A program made the translations under genes and the position numbers. The notes beneath the pieces are model-generated. The model was not told the origin of the DNA. It ran no database searches and saw only the letters and a list, made by a program, of their open reading frames with translations. From positions 1 through 5,480 of the forward strand of contig JAVCCT010000249.1 of assembly GCA_030765325.1 (NCBI GenBank): a stretch of 5,480 nucleotides of DNA, in the 5' to 3' direction. This DNA is from Candidatus Stygibacter frigidus. Its GTDB lineage: Bacteria > Cloacimonadota > Cloacimonadia > Cloacimonadales > TCS61. This document shows positions 1-5,374 of the stretch, piece by piece. Each line of letters starts with the position of its first letter. The stretch's first letter is position 1.

Positions 1-39
1 ATTATAAGTCTTTAATACAGTAACGTAGTCTTCATTCAT
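1..39 (-). CDS. 5' end of an unidentified gene, cut by the window edge
   Basis: An ATG at 39 opens a reading frame that continues to base 1 without a stop and gives 13 residues, MNEDYVTVLKTYN. A Shine-Dalgarno-like AGGAAG lies four bases upstream and overlaps the TAG stop of the Memo-AMMECR1 gene, so the two genes are tightly linked, probably in one operon with coupled translation. The visible residues are too few to assign a family. The start does not look like the Cys-rich N-terminus expected of an AmmeMemoRadiSam radical SAM protein. It vaguely recalls the short start of DUF2007-type putative signal-transducing proteins, but that is only a guess. Confidence 0.6.
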   Translation of the reverse strand, partial: MNEDYVTVLKTYN

Positions 40-47
40 ATTACTTC

Positions 48-1520
48 CTATTCACTAAATTCTTCTACTTGAAAGGTAAATACATCAGTTTTGGGATCAA
101 GATAAGCATCAGGTGGGAGCATTGCTTTTGACTGGCAAAGATAACGCAGGAAAGTTTCCTTATCCCAGCCGGTTTCCCGGGCAACTTGAGGCAGAAACAC
201 TCCACTGTGATAGCCCTGCTGTACCATTACTCCATCTCTGCCCATAACTATTTCATCTATTGATTTGATCTTTTTCATGGGGGTCAAAATCGAGATTTCA
301 ATCTTAATATGTTTGAGTTCATTTACGGAAACAGAAGCAAAGCGGGGATCAGAGAATGCCGCAGATTTTGCCATTTCCCAGACAGCTTTATATAGCTGGT
401 TTCGGGCTATCATGTGTCCAATACATCCCCGGAGCGCTCCATCTTTATGCAAAGTTACAAATACTGCCCTTTCCTGGGCTAATAGCTGATTATCAGGGAC
501 AGGGATAGATGAATTACTATTATTAAGAGTATCCAGGATAGAATTTCTGGCAAGTTCTAACAGCCAGGCTTTATCTAAGTCATTAAGTGTATCTGGTTCA
601 GCAGTCCCCGCAGCAGTCTGCTTCCGGGTTGGAAATACCAGGGCACCATAACCTACTACTTCTTCTGTACCATATTCAGGATGTGCATCACCGGAATTAG
701 CATAATTCAATAACTGAGGAGTATCACAACTGAGTTTCTGCATGATCTGCTGAAAGATCATAAAGGCATGATAACCACATAATTCACATTCCCGTATGTA
801 GATATTATGCTCAAGTTCTTCCCATTTTTCTGCCAGGATAAGGTCAATAGTGATTTTATCCATCTTGTTTGCTTCTTCATAAGGATGAAAGTGTGACATA
901 TCTGTGCTAATGATGAATAGCACCTTCTTATCACTACTTTCTGTTAAATTGTAAATGATCTCGGCAGTCTGGGTCAAAAGCGCTTTATCATTTGTAGAAG
1001 TTAAAATGCTAACCACTTTAAAATCATCTAATAAATACTGTAAAAAAGGCAATTGAGCTTCATTACTGTGTTCGCTCAGATGCACTTTGTCATCGCAGAT
1101 AATTTTTTGGTACGCAGATATGATCTGATTTGCCAGCATTGTATCAACCGGGATGCTGCCCAAAGGCGTTTCCAGATGGTCACCATCATAAACGCTTACC
1201 ACCCCTGAGGAATAATGATGACTGCTGCCCAAGAGAATAATAGTATCGTATTTCCTGCCTTCCAGAAGTTTATAACTCCACGCTGCCACTGGGGCACTGA
1301 ACATGTAGCCAGCATGAGGAACCATAATACCCAGGAGCTCAATTTCCTGCTGGGCAGAATCCAGTTCCACTTTTGCCAGATAACCACGGATATCCTGCCT
1401 TAATTGAACCGGATCACTCGGATACCATCTGCCACTGACTGCTGGTTTGCGAGTGCGGCAATCCAGAGGAAGAACAAAACAAAAGACCAATAAGACCAGA
1501 ATTGATATCACGTGCTCCAT
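48..1520 (-). CDS. Memo-AMMECR1 fusion protein (AmmeMemoRadiSam system B + A), membrane-anchored or exported
   Basis: The protein has 490 residues. Residues about 24-300 are a Memo-like domain, seen in the opening KPAVSGRWYPSDP, PHAGY (H69), GSSHH (H101/H102), SEHSNEAQLPFL (E150, H151), STDMSHF and ELCGYHAF (C248). H69, H101 and C248 probably correspond to the His/His/Cys metal site of human MEMO1. Residues about 310-490 are an AMMECR1 domain with the hallmark LRGCIG at 363-368 and DPRF further on. A linker rich in Thr, Ala, Asn and Ser joins them. Residues 4-19 are hydrophobic, but no Lys or Arg precedes them and C21 lacks a proper lipobox (Leu-Asp before Cys), so an uncleaved membrane anchor is as likely as a signal peptide. 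The ATG at 1520 has an AGGAGGT seven bases upstream, which fixes the start. In many prokaryotes Memo, AMMECR1 and a radical SAM protein are encoded together; their shared biochemical role is unsettled. The TAG stop overlaps the RBS of the next gene. Domain assignment is firm; function and localisation are inferred. Confidence 0.93.
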   Translation of the reverse strand: MEHVISILVLLVFCFVLPLDCRTRKPAVSGRWYPSDPVQLRQDIRGYLAKVELDSAQQEIELLGIMVPHAGYMFSAPVAAWSYKLLEGRKYDTIILLGSSHHYSSGVVSVYDGDHLETPLGSIPVDTMLANQIISAYQKIICDDKVHLSEHSNEAQLPFLQYLLDDFKVVSILTSTNDKALLTQTAEIIYNLTESSDKKVLFIISTDMSHFHPYEEANKMDKITIDLILAEKWEELEHNIYIRECELCGYHAFMIFQQIMQKLSCDTPQLLNYANSGDAHPEYGTEEVVGYGALVFPTRKQTAAGTAEPDTLNDLDKAWLLELARNSILDTLNNSNSSIPVPDNQLLAQERAVFVTLHKDGALRGCIGHMIARNQLYKAVWEMAKSAAFSDPRFASVSVNELKHIKIEISILTPMKKIKSIDEIVMGRDGVMVQQGYHSGVFLPQVARETGWDKETFLRYLCQSKAMLPPDAYLDPKTDVFTFQVEEFSE

Positions 1521-1547
1521 TATAACCTCCTAATTACAGAACAATTG

Positions 1548-1576
1548 CATATTCTCTAAAGAATTGTGACTGTCAA
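1548..1576 (-). promoter_or_regulatory. Candidate sigma70-type promoter of the Memo-AMMECR1 gene
   Basis: A perfect TTGACA (1576-1571, minus strand) is followed after 17 bases by a weak -10, AATATG (1553-1548). This would give a leader of about 20 bases carrying the AGGAGGT ribosome binding site. A small inverted repeat, ATTCT-CTAA-AGAAT (1551-1564), lies across the spacer and -10 and could be an operator. The -35 and its distance from the gene are good; the -10 is poor, so the exact element is uncertain. Confidence 0.5.
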
Positions 1577-1599
1577 GGATTTTTGATAAAGCCTGATTT

Positions 1600-1740
1600 A
1601 AGTCAGATGTGCTCCGCTGGCTGTACTCAGCAAGTGGGGCGCAGATGACGACAGGGATTGGGTAGTTAAACTGACGTCCAGAAGTCACATCTGGAGTACC
1701 GTTCATAACTTCTGACTTGGCTGGGGAGGCGGGATTCATA
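1600..1740. other. G+C-richer intergenic island with inverted repeats, probably not coding
   Basis: This stretch is visibly richer in G and C than the DNA to its right and has no A or T runs. It contains CCAGA-AGTCACA-TCTGG (1678-1694), a perfect 5-bp inverted repeat, and AGAAGT (1680-1685) pairing with ACTTCT (1708-1713). A 69-codon minus-strand frame (1530-1739) crosses it, with only a weak GGTGA before its ATG. That frame runs through the promoter and RBS of the Memo gene and its product has no recognisable domain, so I do not call it a gene. It could be a dispersed intergenic repeat, a small RNA, or a remnant of transferred DNA. Confidence 0.4.
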
Positions 1741-1794
1741 TATCACCAAAGCAAGCCTGATAAATTCATCAAAAAGAACAAACTAATAGCGCAC

Positions 1795-1880
1795 AAAAAA
1801 AAATATTTCTCCCAAAAGTTTAATTACAAAAAAAAATCCTTCCTCACAAACCAAAAACCCTGAACCCTGACAAAAAAAAA
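1795..1880. other. Three runs of nine A in A-rich intergenic DNA
   Basis: Runs of exactly nine A occur at 1795-1803, 1828-1836 and 1872-1880, with an A5 run at 1853-1857 and a direct repeat CCCTGAA/CCCTGA at 1858-1870. On the minus strand these read as T runs downstream of the terminator candidates at 1883-1926. They may serve as U-tracts or as a bent, AT-rich region upstream of the Memo promoter. No gene is seen here. Confidence 0.5.
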
Positions 1881-1900
1881 TACTGCCTGGGAGAGCAGGT
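1872..1900 (-). terminator. Candidate Rho-independent terminator, distal of two
   Basis: Read on the minus strand, CTGC (1898-1895) can pair with GCAG (1886-1883) around an eight-base loop, and the sequence then runs TA followed by nine T (1880-1872). An alternative pairing is CCTG/CAGG. The stem is short but the U-tract is excellent. It would end transcripts coming from the ATPase/TOPRIM cassette before they reach the Memo gene. Confidence 0.45.
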
Positions 1901-1926
1901 GAAAAACAAAACCCTTGAGGAGGGGT
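1901..1926 (-). terminator. Candidate Rho-independent terminator, proximal of two
   Basis: On the minus strand ACCCCT (1926-1921) pairs with AAGGGT (1916-1911) around a CCTC loop, with one wobble pair, giving a compact GC-rich hairpin followed by TTTGTTTTTC. It lies about 400 bases beyond the stop of the TOPRIM-like gene and is the first good terminator met by its transcript. Confidence 0.55.
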
Positions 1927-2328
1927 ATTACTATTAATTACCCATAATATGATCATTATCTGATACTTCTATTATAATTTATTATCATTGAGAAGAATAA
2001 AATTCTAGTTTTGATTCCAGGGTTCTGTGCCAGTATTAGTACACCCTCAATTCTACCATTTATCACCCAAAAGTGACTTTAGCATCCTTTTGTTTGCCAT
2101 ACTGAAGGATATAAAGTTGGTTTACCTTTACTATAATATTCTAACGACCAATGAGGTGTACAAGTTTTCAATATTTGCCAAATCAAAGTTATCAAAATGT
2201 TATATCTTGTATTAGAAGTTCTTTGAGTTTATTTTAAATCACATTACTATAGTTATTTCCGAAATATTTTATAGATTAAATTCTTGCCATATTCCTTTCA
2301 GTATCTTGAAATCCATAAGCTATATAGA
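1927..2328. other. AT-rich intergenic region with no supported gene
   Basis: This 400-base stretch follows the TOPRIM-like gene. A 62-codon GTG frame on the plus strand (2027-2215) has no Shine-Dalgarno and an unremarkable AT-driven composition. The minus strand offers only frames of about 15 codons or fewer. An 8-bp palindrome, ATGATCAT (1949-1956), is the only symmetrical element of note. It may be the 3' untranslated region of the cassette or a decayed sequence. Confidence 0.5.
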
Positions 2329-2982
2329 CTAATTAGGGTCTACTGAAAGATATTCCTGTATTTTCGTGATAAAATAATTGAAGCTTGGGGATTTGTTTCT
2401 ATGAAAATCCATGTATGGTGTTATGTTTTTTGCCCAGTCTGATTTTTCTTTACCAACTGCTGGATAACCTTTCTTCTTTAGAGCTTGCGATCCACCTTTA
2501 CAAATTGCATCAGCAAGAGTTTCCCATGTCCCACAAATTGAATCATTGATATAATTACTAAGAATATTACTTTTTACTTTAGGATAAGCTTTGCGGATTG
2601 CCTCAATATCTCCTAGCAACCAGGCTTCTCCTTCTTCTATGGCAAGACAAAATATTGTATCAGGTTTTTGATTGCACTTATTTAATATATCAAGCAGTTC
2701 ATTCCTAAATTCTTTCAAGCATTTATTATCCAAATCACAAATCACCATTACAACCTGCTCATAATGAGAAGACATTTTACCAAAAGCTCGCAAAATTCCA
2801 AATATGTTATCAAGCAGAGTTCTCCTTCTCGGATCAGAAACTTTGTTTAAATTACTAGGGATAACTCCTAAACCATGAAATGATGTTATTTTATGAGTAT
2901 GATAATCTCCCAATAATATTGGAATAATATTATCCAATGCTACTTTCCCAGAAGGATCTTCCACAAATATCGCAAAGTGCAT
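2329..2982 (-). CDS. Small TOPRIM-like protein (DUF4276-like), partner of the upstream ATPase
   Basis: The 217-residue protein has the layout of a stand-alone TOPRIM fold. It opens with a hydrophobic strand ending in Glu (AIFVEDPSGK, E8). A second hydrophobic strand carries D-x-D (VVMVICDLDNK, D83 and D85). Then comes an acidic segment AIEEGEAWLLGD (E116, E117, E119), like the conserved E-x-E-A-W-L of DUF4276 and OLD-type TOPRIM proteins. E8, D83 and D85 would bind divalent metal, so a nuclease or other phosphoryl-transfer activity is likely but not proven. The C-terminal part (NDSICGTWETLADA, then GKEKSDWAK) is well formed but I cannot assign it. The ATG is preceded by GAGGTG four bases away, placed at the very end of the ATPase gene, whose TGA stop, a TAG codon and this ATG are consecutive and in one frame. 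Translation is therefore surely coupled. By analogy with AriB of PARIS or AbiLii it would be the effector held or activated by the ATPase. Fold call moderate; defence role inferred. Confidence 0.8.
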   Translation of the reverse strand: MHFAIFVEDPSGKVALDNIIPILLGDYHTHKITSFHGLGVIPSNLNKVSDPRRRTLLDNIFGILRAFGKMSSHYEQVVMVICDLDNKCLKEFRNELLDILNKCNQKPDTIFCLAIEEGEAWLLGDIEAIRKAYPKVKSNILSNYINDSICGTWETLADAICKGGSQALKKKGYPAVGKEKSDWAKNITPYMDFHRNKSPSFNYFITKIQEYLSVDPN

Positions 2983-2985
2983 CTA

Positions 2986-4278
2986 TCACCTCATATCAAG
3001 ATAATCACTATACCAGAGATTACCCAAATGAAAGCCTTCTTCTACCAGATTCTTAACAATTTCATTGTCACTGGCTCTATGAATAAAAGAAAATCCATCA
3101 TCTCCCTTCTCCAATATCCACACTTCCTTAGGATCAAGGGCATTTACAAAATATGGCTGATGAGTAGTAATAAAAATCTGCGATCCTTGTTTACCTGTAG
3201 TTGCATGTTCACGAAATTCATCTGCCAATAATTCCAGTAATTTATGATATAGACCATTTTCAGGTTCTTCTATACAAAGAAATGGTGGTGGATCAGGATC
3301 CTCTAGTAATAACATATAGGCAAATATCTTCAAAGTTCCATCACTCATTTGCTGTGCATAAAATGGGTCTTGAAATCCTTTATCGATGAACCTAAGTAAC
3401 AGCCTGCCATCATTAGTTTTCTCTGTTTCTATTATATCTATACCCGGTATCTTCTCCGATATCCTCTTTAAGATGTTATTAAATCTCCTGGGATATTCTC
3501 GCTCCATGAATTGAACTACATTACCCAAATTATCTCCATGAATATTTAGTTGCTTCTGAGCTCCTGCCAACGGAAGACTTCTAGCTGCATCTGGCGTGAA
3601 ATAGCTTAGGTACCAATCTTTAATGAATTGACTAAATGCAGATATACGAGGATGCTGCTTTAAAGATCCAAGGGTAGCTATTCCTAGTTTGCGTTTATCC
3701 GATAACTCAATAACTTCGGTTTCCTTTGATTCTTCATTGATATCTCCAGAAAAATACTTATTTACAATTACATCAAAATCAATAAGAAAATCTTCATCTT
3801 TAATTTCATAACCACCTGATTCCCCTTTCCAAACGATTCCTTTACCTTCAGTGAGATACAGGAATGAAAATGGTCTACCCCATTTCTGATATTTCCGTCT
3901 TTGACGCAAACGCTCAAGCACTACATAAGGTCGTTTTCCTTTATCAATATCAATAGCTAATTCATAAGTTATCGGTCGCGATTTTCCTGTTTCGCGATAA
4001 TATATTTCGAACTCAATTGGACCCGATTGGCCTAATGAGCGGATTTTTTGAAATCCACCTCGCCCATTACTATCGCAAGCTTCCTCTACACCTATCTTTA
4101 AACAATCTGACAAAAATCCAAAAGCATCAAATAAAGTACTTTTCCCAACTCCATTCTTGCCAATTACTGCTGTGAGCGGTGTGAGTGACTTAGTATCTCG
4201 TACATTCCAAAAATGCCCTAATCCTATATCTTTCAATGACCTGTAATTCTTTATTCTAAATCCTTCTATCATGGGCAT
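2986..4278 (-). CDS. AAA/ABC-type ATPase (AAA_21-like, COG4637-like), first gene of the ATPase-TOPRIM cassette
   Basis: The protein has 430 residues from the chosen start. It begins with IEGFRIKNYRSL, typical of RecF/OLD-type ATPases, and has Walker A GKNGVGKST (40-48), a signature-like QMSDGTLKIFAY around 310-321, Walker B FLCIEEPE (333-340) and an H-loop TTHQP (H373). The middle (about 65-300) is a long charged insertion with no recognised fold. There is no C-terminal TOPRIM domain, which OLD proteins have; that part is the separate gene just downstream, in the same frame after TGA-TAG. The ATG at 4278 is chosen because a perfect GGAGGTG ends six bases before it; a TTG at 4293 lies inside that RBS, and an ATG at 4272 is less well spaced. 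Such ATPases sense or hold an effector in PARIS (AriA), AbiL and Septu. A housekeeping repair role is less likely in this accessory setting. Fold call is strong; the substrate or trigger is unknown. Confidence 0.92.
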   Translation of the reverse strand: MPMIEGFRIKNYRSLKDIGLGHFWNVRDTKSLTPLTAVIGKNGVGKSTLFDAFGFLSDCLKIGVEEACDSNGRGGFQKIRSLGQSGPIEFEIYYRETGKSRPITYELAIDIDKGKRPYVVLERLRQRRKYQKWGRPFSFLYLTEGKGIVWKGESGGYEIKDEDFLIDFDVIVNKYFSGDINEESKETEVIELSDKRKLGIATLGSLKQHPRISAFSQFIKDWYLSYFTPDAARSLPLAGAQKQLNIHGDNLGNVVQFMEREYPRRFNNILKRISEKIPGIDIIETEKTNDGRLLLRFIDKGFQDPFYAQQMSDGTLKIFAYMLLLEDPDPPPFLCIEEPENGLYHKLLELLADEFREHATTGKQGSQIFITTHQPYFVNALDPKEVWILEKGDDGFSFIHRASDNEIVKNLVEEGFHLGNLWYSDYLDMR

Positions 4279-4310
4279 ATAAAACACCTCCAATTATTCT
4301 GATCTTGTAA

Positions 4311-4325
4311 GGAATACTGAATTCC
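4311..4325. promoter_or_regulatory. Inverted repeat in the ATPase leader, candidate operator
   Basis: GGAAT-ACTGA-ATTCC is a perfect 5-bp inverted repeat with a 5-base spacer. It lies between the possible promoter at 4336-4368 and the ATPase RBS, where a repressor could bind or a small hairpin could form in the leader. Chance occurrence cannot be excluded in AT-rich DNA. Confidence 0.3.
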
Positions 4326-4335
4326 ATTTTTATAT

Positions 4336-4368
4336 ATATTATTTTCTTTTTATCATATATTTTGTCAA
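4336..4368 (-). promoter_or_regulatory. Possible promoter of the ATPase-TOPRIM cassette
   Basis: A perfect TTGACA (4368-4363, minus strand) starts directly after the TGA stop of the small lipoprotein gene. The following DNA is almost pure A/T. No -10 fits at 17 bases; the best hexamer, TAATAT (4341-4336), is 21 bases away, and TATGAT (4357-4352) is too close. The -35 is clear, the rest is weak, so the start point is unknown. Transcription could also arrive from the lipoprotein promoter. Confidence 0.35.
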
Positions 4369-4479
4369 TCAAATTCCTAATAGAGGGTTAATATTATTAA
4401 AATCTACCATGTTATTATAAAAGCATGATACGATCACTAAAACCAGAACAATCAAAATCAATTTGCCAGCTTTAAACAA
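4369..4479 (-). CDS. Small lipoprotein, 36 residues, TTG start
   Basis: The start is TTG at 4479. A GAGGTG (4490-4485) sits five bases upstream, the same RBS form used by the TOPRIM-like gene, which is why I trust this start. The product opens MFKAGK, with two Lys, then has a hydrophobic stretch LILIVLVLVIVS ending at C19. Ile-Val-Ser-Cys is a proper lipobox, so cleavage would leave an 18-residue lipidated peptide, CFYNNMVDFNNINPLLGI. This resembles entericidin-like and other tiny lipoproteins in general plan only; I recognise no family. A small membrane-active toxin is an alternative reading. It has its own TTGACA-type promoter and ends one base before the TTGACA of the ATPase, 90 bases upstream of that gene. 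Whether it belongs to the cassette is unknown. The gene is too short for most gene finders and its start codon is rare, so it is easily missed. Confidence 0.65.
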   Translation of the reverse strand: MFKAGKLILIVLVLVIVSCFYNNMVDFNNINPLLGI

Positions 4480-4542
4480 TATATCACCTCTATTCTCAGT
4501 TAACTATCTTGTTATCCATACATTAAAATATATCTTATACTT

Positions 4543-4573
4543 ACTATAAATATCTTCTATATTTATTTGTCAA
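4543..4573 (-). promoter_or_regulatory. Candidate promoter of the small lipoprotein gene
   Basis: A perfect TTGACA (4573-4568, minus strand) is followed by TTTATA at 17 bases, or by TATAGT (4548-4543), a five-of-six -10 match, at 19 bases. The site lies about 65 bases upstream of the TTG start, giving a leader of roughly 55 bases that ends in the GAGGTG ribosome binding site. The -35 is perfect; the long spacer keeps confidence moderate. Confidence 0.45.
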
Positions 4574-4685
4574 TATAAAAAATAAATGTCTTGTATCAAT
4601 AAGAGTAAGAGACTTAATGATATTCACGAATAATAATATTATAAACTTCATATAAGCTGCTTTCATTTCAATAATATGTCCCTTT

Positions 4686-4740
4686 TTCTCACCTACCGAT
4701 CCGATACATTGAGCGTTTATGGTGTATGGTGATAATTTCA
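4686..4740. repeat. Diverged copy of the 55-bp intergenic repeat
   Basis: Starting TTCTCACCTACCGATCCGAT, it matches the unit at 4811 in about 22 of the first 30 bases and then diverges. The perfect stem of the other two units is lost; a looser ATACA/TGTAT pairing (4704-4708 with 4723-4727) takes its place. It lies 125 bases from the unit at 4811, so it is an old, decayed member of the family or a related element. Confidence 0.4.
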
Positions 4741-4810
4741 CAGTGTGCGGCACCAACCGTATAAAATCTTCACTCAGCTCAACAAAATTAAATTCCCCGT
4801 GGCCTTTTCT

Positions 4811-4920
4811 TTCTCGCCTTGCGACTCGATACATCGACAGATTCGATGTACTCCATAACAAACTTTTCTCGCCTTCCGGCTCGACACATCGACACTTTCG
4901 ATGTACTCCATATACATCAT
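4811..4920. repeat. Two tandem 55-bp repeats, each with a conserved inverted repeat
   Basis: Units at 4811-4865 and 4866-4920 start alike (TTCTCGCCTT) and agree in about 41 of the first 46 bases. Each has the inverted repeat ACATCGA-N5-TCGATGT (4831-4849 and 4886-4904). The seven-base arms are identical while the five-base centre differs, CAGAT against CACTT, as expected if the hairpin or symmetrical site is what matters. Fifty-five is not a multiple of three, so the units are read in different frames, which argues against coding. They could be protein-binding sites, hairpins in an RNA, or members of a REP-like genome-wide family. Confidence 0.8.
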
Positions 4921-5039
4921 TATAAAACCCTCAATCAATCAACAGGCAACCAGTTGCAGACCATAGAGAGACTCTTAAGGTATGTAAAGTTGAACGTAAT
5001 GACATTATTGTATTATGTTGATCATGCTTGCCGCTCCTA

Positions 5040-5072
5040 AAGGTCTCCATAAGGTCTCCATAAGGTCTCTGA
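5040..5072. repeat. Three tandem 11-bp repeats
   Basis: AAGGTCTCCAT occurs at 5040-5050 and 5051-5061, and a third unit, AAGGTCTCTGA, follows at 5062-5072. The next bases, AGGGTGCCGGGAGGGTG, are unusually G-rich for the region. A minus-strand frame of 67 codons (4931-5134) crosses the array but has no Shine-Dalgarno or recognisable domain. Function unknown. Confidence 0.7.
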
Positions 5073-5374
5073 AGGGTGCCGGGAGGGTGTGAATAACTGA
5101 TATTTCCGACTTGTCGTAATCGTTTTAAATACAATAACTTACATTCTCAATGCGAAATCAACTATTTTCTATAACTGAATGATATATTAGCTGATAGCTG
5201 ACCAAGCTATTTTCCATTTTAGTAAATTAACTATTTCAATGATTTTATCTGGTTAGTGGTTAATTATAAAGTGTATTGGTTGATTATCTCAAAAATAGAA
5301 TATAGGGGTATATATCTTCGAAAAAGGGGCAAAAATGTAATATTTTGTTGTAAGTAAATTTATTGCAGGAGTTT
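5073..5374. other. AT-rich intergenic region with no supported gene
   Basis: No reading frame with a convincing ribosome binding site is seen on either strand. It holds a tandem TAGCTGA pair (5188-5201) overlapping ATAGCT-GACCA-AGCTAT (5194-5210), a 6-bp hairpin followed by TTTCCATTTT. That could be a weak plus-strand terminator, but no plus-strand gene lies upstream. AAAAATGTAAT (5331-5341) is the reverse complement of the 10-bp repeats that follow. Confidence 0.45.

Noticed and set aside
265..1403. Frames of 62-74 codons inside the Memo-AMMECR1 gene
   Set aside because: They are shadows of the real gene, with no RBS and no independent features.
1530..1739. 69-codon minus-strand frame upstream of the Memo gene
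   Set aside because: Only a weak RBS, no recognisable domain, and it overlaps the promoter and RBS of the next gene. Reported as a compositional island instead.
2027..2215. 62-codon plus-strand frame in the intergenic region
   Set aside because: GTG start without a Shine-Dalgarno, AT-driven composition, no motif and no neighbours on that strand.
2325..2342. TAGAC/GTCTA hairpin at the stop of the TOPRIM-like gene as a terminator
   Set aside because: The stem is short and AT-rich and no T run follows on the minus strand; the hairpins at 1872-1926 are better.
4544..4861. 105-codon minus-strand frame
   Set aside because: It starts inside a 55-bp repeat unit, has no RBS, and its end runs over the promoter of the lipoprotein gene. 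The hydrophobic tail is explained by AT-rich DNA.
4811..4920. CRISPR array
   Set aside because: Only two units lie side by side, the similarity extends through the would-be spacer, and no cas gene is present.
4719..5134. Overlapping frames of 67-73 codons on both strands
   Set aside because: They cross repeat arrays in several frames, lack ribosome binding sites and show no domain.
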